From positions 4,585,569 to 4,649,568 of the forward strand of contig SCFE01000004.1 in the NCBI GenBank assembly GCA_004352715.1: a stretch of DNA of 64,000 bases, written 5' to 3'. The notes below the pieces were generated by a model, which was not told the origin of the DNA, searched no databases, and saw only the letters and a list, made by a program, of their open reading frames with translations. The stretch comes from Hofstenia miamia. Lineage: Eukaryota > Xenacoelomorpha > Acoela. Within the stretch, counting starts at the first letter, position 1; every line of letters starts with the position of its first letter. Positions 55,850-64,000 of this stretch are shown piece by piece. The translations under genes and the position numbers were made by a program.

Positions 55850-57336
55850 GAGTAATAATCATAATCTTTGTGTAACAAATGATAGGAAAGCTATAATGGA
55901 TAAAAATCAATATCCCTATTTCTAACTTAAAAGCACATCAAGAAATCTCGGCTACCAGCAGCTGCACAGCACTTTTGAAAGGCTATAATGTGCAGGCTGC
56001 TCCAGAATTCTGTTAATTGTATTCGGGGACCACTGTAGGATTGCTTTAATGCTTGAATGTTTATCTTTCCACTTAAATATTAAATAACCTGACAAAATAA
56101 AGAAGTGAATCCAGTAAAATTCGTTTGTCATCAATATCAATCACTGCATATTTATAATGAATAATTGTAAACAATCAAATACTTGGCTAGTACCTCCATG
56201 TAACCATGACCAGTGGTCCACTGGTGGGGAAGCAGTGGCAGGAGTGGCAATTACAGCCACTCATAGACACTAGTGGACTACTGGGGGATAAGTAGTGGCA
56301 GTAGTAGCAATTTCAGCCACTCATACCCACCAGTGGACCACTGGTGGACCACTAGTGACATTTGATTTACTCTTAATCATAAATAATATATGAGCTAATG
56401 CTTGCAAGTAAAATATTTTTTATTATTATGCTCTCTTAGATCTCATAAACATATAAAATTCATTGTGAAGAGCTTTTTTGCAATTTTCTGTTTGCAAAAA
56501 TTATAATATAATTTATTATTATTATTATTATTATTATTATAATAAAATAATTTATTCACGATTATTCGTGGATCTTGAAATCAAAGTCTACATGAGTACC
56601 TAAAATTGGGCAAAATATATTTTGAATTATTGGAAAAAATAATGTTTAAAATCGAATCGGAAATTGAAAATTAAATCTAAATTGGGCATTTTTGTGTGCT
56701 TGTTGTTATTGCTTATAATAAAAAATTCATTATACTTTCCATTTTCAACCTTAATTCAATGTAAATTGTGAGCTTGCTAGCTTTTCCTTCAACCCTTTGT
56801 TGGGTTTGTTTTGGTTTAACCTGCAATGTTTAAACTCTATTAATACAAAAGTTTGCTGTTGCTACATTTTAGACATCGCTCTAATGCTTAAATCATATTT
56901 TTGCCACCAGTGGCCCAGCAATTAGCCAACAGTTGACCACTGGTGGAGCAACAGCTAGCCACTGGTGGTCTACTGGTGCAAGGGTAGCCAAACCCCACCT
57001 GGTGGCCCACTGTATCTGCCAATGGTGGTCCACTGGTGGTCCACCAGTATTTGGCTACGTAGGCTGTTATTAGATGTTGTTGACAGTTTAACAATTTCCC
57101 GGTTTTCCTTGTCTGCTGTTAATTACACATATCAGCAATAATTAGCATGTGCACTATCATCCTTTGATTTTTGTCAAAATACTGCCTTGCAAATTAATAT
57201 CAAATACTGCTTTTTATAATTCTTACAAATATTCAAATTATAATAATCATGTGTGTACAATAAATAATTATTACAATAGAGTCTTAGTTGTTTCCATTCT
57301 TTTTCTCATTTTGACCACACATGCGATTATGCCACA
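55850..57336 (-). mobile_element. LTR, family B, split by a palindrome-rich element
   Basis: A family B LTR in minus orientation. It is recognisable from the GATAGGAAAGCTATAATGGA motif (about 55880) to GCGATTATGCCACA at 57336, the reverse complement of TGTGGCATAATCGC. An 868-bp insertion (56196-57063) interrupts it. Its other end may lie further left (to about 55330), but I cannot place it. Confidence 0.7.
56196..57063. mobile_element. Foldback/MITE-like element rich in CCACTGGTGG
   Basis: Inserted in the family B LTR between TACCT and CTGTTATTA, flanked by CT on both sides. The ends CCATGTAACCATGACCAGTG and (reverse complement) CCTACGTAGCCAAATACTGG are imperfect inverted repeats. Both subterminal regions (about 56210-56360 and 56908-57050) are filled with copies of the near-palindrome CCACTGGTGG. 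The left one includes a 60-bp tandem duplication. An (ATT)n run is at about 56511-56541. No coding capacity, so presumably non-autonomous. Confidence 0.7.
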
Positions 57337-59060
57337 CAAGCAGATGCTTTAATGTTTTAGACACTCTTGCTCAAATGATTAAATTATTTAAGTTTTCTTC
57401 AAGTCAAAAAGCAAGCAGTCCTCTCATTGCTTCACCTTGAAACATTTCTGTCATGAAAGAACCACGCAAATTATTTTCATTCAATTCAATAACCTAAAAA
57501 TAAGCATATGATGTACATTATTTAAATGTCAATCAGAAATTTTTCTCTATTTTAGCAGAGCGGGAAACAATATATTTGAGCAAGGCTCCAATCTGGGAAA
57601 ATGATTTCTTCACATTTTTAATTCCACTTATTTTTTGTACAAATTCTTAAATAAGAAAATGTTAAATCATTTGTTTTTCTATGACAGAAATTAGAAAATT
57701 TATAGGAATTGTTAAAGAAAGAAAATTTTTTTCTAGTAATGCTTAATTAATTCATTAAAAAATTAAATGAACTTGTATAATTTAAGAGTGATATATTTTG
57801 AAATGTGTAATCAAATGGAGACCAGTTTCACATCCTTATGAAATGTCATTTATAGAATTATTAAATATTGAAAAAAATTTGAATAATTTTAAATTTAAAT
57901 ATGATTACCCTCTGTTCTAAATTTCTACTCTAATTTTGTTAATCTTGAAAAACTTTGTAATTAATCTCAAGTTTGTGATATCATTGGCATTTTGGCTTCC
58001 ATTGTAAAGACAAAATTCATTTTTAATGTTTTGCAATACATGATTTGTCACCTGCTCTACCTGAAATTTGTAAATATTTGATTTAACCCTTATCAAGTAA
58101 ATGTAACATTTTGTTACAACTAATAGATGATACACATCACAGTCACTTTGTGTCAATGAATGTTTATTTATTAGGATTATGTTCGTGTATAATTAAGGGA
58201 TTAATTTAATCCCTGCATTGCGTGAAGCAGTGTGAAGTCCAAACAATTCCCATAACAATTTGTTACAAAGTAAAAGCTAGTGTAAATTGTGATTCTTGTT
58301 TATGCATAGGTAAGTATCCAAATTGCGCAAGTTTGCCATTAAACAAAATTTTATTTTTTCATTTTCGATAGATGGCGTCTGAAATTTTCATGTTTCAAAT
58401 TCACATTCCTATCTTTATACATAGGCTCAAAAATATAATCGACTACTGCTGAAAAAATAATTGACTTTTTGAAAACCGGCTGTGAATTTTTTAAAGTATT
58501 GGTTGCTCACAGAAAAATAAGCTAAACTTTTGATAAATATGCACGGTAGATCGTCGGCGAAAAGTGCTTTTATATTACTTAGAAAACCTGTTTTTTTCTT
58601 GTAAAATTCGAAAAGAAATCTATATTATTCTTAATGAAATGATAAATTCATTAAACACCTGTCGGAATTTAATTGACTGACACATGCGTTATTTGATTGA
58701 CTGTTGATATGTAGTGTGCCACTGCTCATTTCTCGGCGAAACGACAATGAAATTGAGGGTTAATATTAACAGAAATCCTGCTTGATTGTTACCTATTCAA
58801 ATTGAAACAAAACAATCGTCTGCTTATTTTCCAGCAAGAAGATACTAGCAGCAAGAGTTCTTCAAGGGGTTGGGTTTTGGTTTCAAGTACATATTTAGTA
58901 ATTTTCTAATGTTTTCTTCTTCAATATATGATGTAGTGCTACTATCAATATTGTATGTAATACAATTAAAGAACCTGTTTAGCTTAAGTGAGTGTAGACA
59001 TTCACTATTTATAAATAGTTAAAATATACAATTAGTTAAACTGGTAAATATATGTATTTT

Positions 59061-59096
<36 letters not shown>

Positions 59097-59440
59097 AGTT
59101 TAATCTGTTCAGGCTTTATCCCTCAAGGGCATAAAATAATTTTCTGACAACACTGATTGGGTCGAACAGTACTTTATTGAATGGGAAGATGGTGATTCAT
59201 CTTGGGATGGATGACTTTCTGATATATTATTAGTTTGGCATCCGTCTGAAAATAGTGCATCTACTATATTTGACTGAGCTTATCCTTATACATTATAGCA
59301 TTCTTCTTTGTCTCTTCTTCACTTTTTATATTTTAGCTCTCAACTTTATATATTTAGACAGCCCAAATTTTCCCTTTTTAGAGCGATAAATTTAATTGAT
59401 AAAAACATACCACTTTAACAGCATTTCAATATTTGCTTTA
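57337..59440. other. No recognisable gene; (AT)n microsatellite
   Basis: AT-rich. An (AT)n run lies at about 59061-59095. A short open piece around 59145-59215 (DWVEQYFIEWEDGDSSWDG) looks protein-like but is too short to identify. Confidence 0.45.
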
Positions 59441-59449
59441 TGTAAACAA

Positions 59450-59800
59450 AGGATTAAACCTTCCTTTGATATCTGAAATGTCATTGACCTGTCTAGAGCA
59501 AAGCAATTTTAACCTTGGAGTAGAATAACTTCGGAAGGTTACTGTGGAGTCAACTTTGACGCTGTAGTCATAAAATATATATCATTCTCCTACAAAACAA
59601 TAGCTCCATGTGGCAGTGTTTGTCGATTTCCGATTTGATCAATACTTTTATTGTAAACTGCGAACAATGTATCAGTAGATTATTACGAACTTAAAGTGCT
59701 TTTCAAGGACAATTCATTCAGTGCAGCTCTATTTCATAGAAATGGGTGTTTGTTGTACACTATCTAGCTGCACTGTATTGCTTAATATATAATAGAAGTC
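59450..59800. repeat. Diverged relative of 51090-51430
   Basis: Collinear shared blocks: TGTCATTGACCTGT, TTCGGAAGGTTACTG (TTCCGAAGGCTACTG in the partner), AGTCAA.TTT, ATCA.TACTTTT.TTGTAAA.TGC, and TAGAAAT.GGTGTT. Both are on plus and both lie downstream of possible coding remnants, so a shared transposon or gene 3' region is likely. Confidence 0.6.
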
Positions 59801-61455
59801 ATTACCAATCTCTTTGAGTGAAATTGATTAAAATAATACTATTCAATATATGTAAATGTTAAAAATGTCGCGCAATATATTTATAAATTTTAAAGGCAAT
59901 ACTAATTGAATCTTGTTCAGATTTCTTAGCTGTTCTCAAAGTTTAAAGGAATAACTCTAAACCTATTTTACAAGATCAAAATCAGATTTTTACACCTTTT
60001 TTCTTTATAATTTTGGAATTTTTATTAAAACAATTTTGAATTTCTATTATATTTCTTCAAATGACACATTTCAGAAACCCATTGCTCTTTGAGCATTGAT
60101 GCTATTGATAAACTGTATACATCAAATTTTCGCAGTGAATAGTTCCATGTGAAACTATTGTTCCTGTTCTCGATATATTCAATGTGGTATCATCGCATCG
60201 GCCAATAGAAATGGTCAAAATTAACACTTTTGCTACTTTCGATTTTCAAATTTAAAAGCATGCTCTACATAATCTGCCTTTCATTTCTTATATTAAAAAA
60301 TGTAGGACTGACGTTTTGTTTATTAAAATATTAATATATTCAAGTAATTTAAATAATTATCATTACAGTATATATTTTGTAAATTTTATAAAAATCATAA
60401 GGTTGTGATATTCTTATTATATTTCAATACTTTAAAAATTGTCTGAGAAACAACTTTCGATGATCTTAATGTGCAAATTAATATAGATTTCGAAAATCAA
60501 AATAACAAACATGTTTGATACCTACATTAATGTCAGAACGGGCACAAAATTTTCTGTAAAAATTAGCACTGGCACGACATGAGCACAGCACGGTACGATA
60601 TAAAGCAAGGCACGGTTCCATCTCTGCTAAAATATGCAACACGTATCCGCCTCAAGCCGGTAATTATTGAAGTTCCCGCATCAAGCATTTGCTTTAACTG
60701 ACAAAACCTTTAATTTGAACTTTAATAAATGAATATATATTAAACAGTTGAGTGATAAACTGATATAACTGGGCCAATGTCATCTTCTTCTGAACCACTT
60801 GCTTCATTCAGTTATTTTGAGTTAACTGGGTCATGGTCATACAGTCTTAAAAATTTACCACTGACATATTCCCATCTTGAGCCAGTATTAAGCCACCATT
60901 TGTTTCTACTTTCTACTGTTTATTGGCAGTAAGTTAATTCGACAAAAAAACTACAATATAATTATACAGTATATTGATTTTCAAAGAAATATTTTTTATG
61001 GCTAAAGTTCAAAGTTCAGAGAAGAATTTGAGTTTGAATTTTTTAAAGTAATAATATTAATAACCAAGAATATAGAAATGATAGGCTTCCATCCTTAATA
61101 TGTTTCTGAAAAAAAACATATACAAATATAAGTCATTGAACTCTCACACTTAGAGTGTTTTCGTAATGAGTCATGGTAGCTTTGATTTCAAACAGAAATG
61201 GAGGTAAAATGAAGTCAATTTAATTTCAAAATAATTTTCCATCTACACTACTAAATTCATCCACTAGAGGGCTAATAAATCTTAAATTAAATTTCGTGTA
61301 ATGAGTCATTTTTGAAATATTAATTCAAAATTCAAAACCAAAGTGCCATAAAATTTGCAATGTGTAATAATGCAGATTTTGGATTGGCAAGCAGTTGAAG
61401 CTGATGAATACAATTTGGAAGATGAAGGTTGCTATGCAGATAATGGATATGATGA
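59801..61455. other. No recognisable gene
   Basis: AT-rich sequence. The one distinct spot is a cluster of GGCACG/GCACGG-like hexamers at about 60540-60625, ending GGTTCCATCTCTGC, described under findings. Confidence 0.5.
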
Positions 61456-61459
61456 ATAA

Positions 61460-61859
61460 TGTGACATAATCCATCAAACTATCATGATTGGTCAAGATGA
61501 GAGAAAGGGATGAAGGAAACAAAGACTGAAATTATTAATATTGATTATAATGATTAAAATGTAAATCATGATAGGATTGATTATTTTCACTTTGTAAATG
61601 TTTTGTGCAATTATATCTAAAATTATGCTCAACGGTATTTTGACAAAATGAAAGATGGTCAAGCAGCGTAGTCAAATTAAAGCTGATGTTGCGTAAAATT
61701 AGCAGAAATATTAAGCAAGGGAAAAACTGTAAACAAGAAAGATTAACAGGTACTAGTTGAGTATTTAGTTGTTTAATACCAAGTGCTATAAATATACTGA
61801 ACATGATGTAATTAATGATGAACAAATCTACTTTGGATTTATTTTCTCTTGTCAGGTTA
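61460..61859 (+). mobile_element. LTR, family B, 5' part, cut by gap
   Basis: Starts TGTGACATAATCC and follows the solo LTR at 52252 closely for about 400 bp, up to CTTGTCAGGTTA at the gap. ATAA (61456-61459) precedes it as one side of a possible TSD. Confidence 0.85.
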
Positions 61860-62859
61860 NNNNNNNNNNNNNNNNNNNNNNNNNNNNNNNNNNNNNNNNN
61901 NNNNNNNNNNNNNNNNNNNNNNNNNNNNNNNNNNNNNNNNNNNNNNNNNNNNNNNNNNNNNNNNNNNNNNNNNNNNNNNNNNNNNNNNNNNNNNNNNNNN
62001 NNNNNNNNNNNNNNNNNNNNNNNNNNNNNNNNNNNNNNNNNNNNNNNNNNNNNNNNNNNNNNNNNNNNNNNNNNNNNNNNNNNNNNNNNNNNNNNNNNNN
62101 NNNNNNNNNNNNNNNNNNNNNNNNNNNNNNNNNNNNNNNNNNNNNNNNNNNNNNNNNNNNNNNNNNNNNNNNNNNNNNNNNNNNNNNNNNNNNNNNNNNN
62201 NNNNNNNNNNNNNNNNNNNNNNNNNNNNNNNNNNNNNNNNNNNNNNNNNNNNNNNNNNNNNNNNNNNNNNNNNNNNNNNNNNNNNNNNNNNNNNNNNNNN
62301 NNNNNNNNNNNNNNNNNNNNNNNNNNNNNNNNNNNNNNNNNNNNNNNNNNNNNNNNNNNNNNNNNNNNNNNNNNNNNNNNNNNNNNNNNNNNNNNNNNNN
62401 NNNNNNNNNNNNNNNNNNNNNNNNNNNNNNNNNNNNNNNNNNNNNNNNNNNNNNNNNNNNNNNNNNNNNNNNNNNNNNNNNNNNNNNNNNNNNNNNNNNN
62501 NNNNNNNNNNNNNNNNNNNNNNNNNNNNNNNNNNNNNNNNNNNNNNNNNNNNNNNNNNNNNNNNNNNNNNNNNNNNNNNNNNNNNNNNNNNNNNNNNNNN
62601 NNNNNNNNNNNNNNNNNNNNNNNNNNNNNNNNNNNNNNNNNNNNNNNNNNNNNNNNNNNNNNNNNNNNNNNNNNNNNNNNNNNNNNNNNNNNNNNNNNNN
62701 NNNNNNNNNNNNNNNNNNNNNNNNNNNNNNNNNNNNNNNNNNNNNNNNNNNNNNNNNNNNNNNNNNNNNNNNNNNNNNNNNNNNNNNNNNNNNNNNNNNN
62801 NNNNNNNNNNNNNNNNNNNNNNNNNNNNNNNNNNNNNNNNNNNNNNNNNNNNNNNNNNN
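61860..62859. other. Assembly gap (1000 N)
   Basis: A placeholder gap inside a family B LTR. Confidence 1.
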
Positions 62860-63009
62860 CAATTAGCATGAGGCCACCACCTCTACTATCTCTATTTTTA
62901 ACAAAAACACTAAAATGTTCGAGGTCTGGCTTGAACAAATTTGGATAAATATCATTGTTTAACCAAGTTTCTGTAATAGAAAAAATTGAATTTGAGCCAA
63001 ATTGAGATG
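62860..63009 (-). pseudogene. LINE APE-type endonuclease fragment
   Basis: On the minus strand the 150 bases are open and read SNSIFSITETWLNNDIYPNL, then FKPDLEHFSVFVKNRDSRGG, then GLMLI. The ITETWLN block (with the catalytic Glu of the exonuclease/endonuclease/phosphatase fold) and the downstream RDSRGGGLML block are hallmarks of the APE-type endonuclease of non-LTR retrotransposons (CR1/Jockey/L2 group). Both ends are cut by N runs, so only a fragment is seen. Confidence 0.85.
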
Positions 63010-63020
63010 NNNNNNNNNNN

Positions 63021-63466
63021 GCAAATGTAGGAGAAGAGATGCTTTAAATAGATGGAAAGAGTTGAGGAGGTTTCTTTAAATATAAAGGATGGGACGTCCT
63101 CAGCATACCAATAGGACCAGATAACTTGCAGAACATGAAAGAAATATCATTGCGTTGAAAACGATATCATATATACGAATCAGTTCATTGGGAGGTGGCC
63201 GGAGAAACCAGGGCAGAGCATGCATATAATTTCGGACTATAACTTCACCAAATTTTCATCTATATACAAAAACTGCAAATTTATGGAAAACGTACCTCTC
63301 ATTTTATTCCAGTTGATAAATTTGTCTAAACATGTACCACAAAGTTCTCTAACAGTAAAATACCAAGTGCTAGATAAAATTCCGCAATTTATTTAAACAT
63401 AAACGATAAAATAATTGTTGAGCTTGACATATTTACTTAGTCTACAACGTAATCTATTCATACATC
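63021..63466. repeat. Second copy of the 445-bp repeat
   Basis: Near-identical to 42268-42711, same orientation. Beyond 63466 the sequence differs from what follows 42712. From 63467 to 63883 I see no gene. 63884-64000 is N. Confidence 0.9.
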
Positions 63467-64000
63467 TAAAGTTTTACAGGCATGATAAAGCTTTAAACTA
63501 ACAGTGATTATTACTTGCAAATCAATAAATTTGCAACGATATTGTAGTTAATTGCAATTGGTTCAGCTAAAAAAATCCCTAAATATATTGATTTCTTTGT
63601 TCACTTCTGTTTTCCTCCACCACAGAAAAAATACTTTCCTCATATGCAAGTAATTACTACTAATAATTCAGAAATAGTACCGCACCATTTAAACATTGCT
63701 CACAATATCTTTGAATAATTAGGCCTACTCTCTGTATATAAGTTTATATCTAATTTCTAGGAAGATTTATTTATGTTGTTAGAATTAGAAATTTTGCTTA
63801 GTGATGACCAAGGATTGCTATATTTCCAATTGTGAAAAGTGTTAATGCATGTGTAGTATTTCTATACTTACCTATTATATATTNNNNNNNNNNNNNNNNN
63901 NNNNNNNNNNNNNNNNNNNNNNNNNNNNNNNNNNNNNNNNNNNNNNNNNNNNNNNNNNNNNNNNNNNNNNNNNNNNNNNNNNNNNNNNNNNNNNNNNNNN

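Noticed and set aside
59145-59215. Chromodomain or Tudor-like fragment (DWVEQYFIEWEDGDSSWDG)
   Set aside because: Too short, followed by a stop, and identified only by a loose Trp/Glu pattern.

Overview
The window looks like a stretch of an AT-rich invertebrate animal nuclear genome. It has spliced exons with GT..AG introns of several kb, immunoglobulin-type receptor exons, Ty3/gypsy LTR retrotransposons, an APE-type LINE, hAT-like and TNP2-type DNA transposons, microsatellites, and no bacterial-style operons. I cannot name the species. The assembly is draft quality: there are N runs of 843-1000 bases, and single-N joins at 13343, 42712, 46764, 47991, 48301, 49043 and 49175, several flanked by duplicated sequence.

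Layout. (1) 1-9000: a 3' LTR fragment, an inverted reverse-transcriptase fossil, an 80-bp dimeric minisatellite, a remnant of a second LTR family, and an old decayed Ty3/gypsy copy (copy I) carrying integrase followed by a long accessory reading frame, here called ORF3. (2) 9005-20007, minus strand: three exons of a host immunoglobulin-superfamily membrane protein. Its largest intron is packed with solo LTRs, one inserted inside another, each with a perfect 4-bp target-site duplication (TSD). (3) 20969-31175: a nest of retroelements. Copy II (RT-RNase H-integrase-ORF3-3' LTR) sits inside the 5' LTR of an older gag-bearing element (copy IV), and copy IV is itself cut at 31176 by the LTR of a minus-strand element. 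(4) 31176-41181, minus strand: LTR, polypurine tract (PPT) and a long intact ORF3 fused in frame to RNase H (copy III), then two further pol segments separated by gaps. (5) 42182-51500: TNP2-type transposase remnants, a hAT-like non-autonomous element, and a small spliced gene with a nuclear-localisation-like motif, a coiled coil and a BEN-like C-terminus. (6) 51500-64000: more second-family LTRs, one a clean solo LTR and one split by a palindrome-rich element, a LINE endonuclease fragment, and AT-rich sequence without recognisable genes.

The most notable candidate for something undescribed is ORF3. It is a conserved protein of roughly 950-1000 residues that lies after integrase and directly before the PPT and 3' LTR. 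It occurs in three divergent copies tied to two different LTR families, has no transmembrane segment or signal peptide (so it is not Env-like), and matches no family I recognise. The pol genes would copy and integrate the element; what ORF3 adds is unknown.
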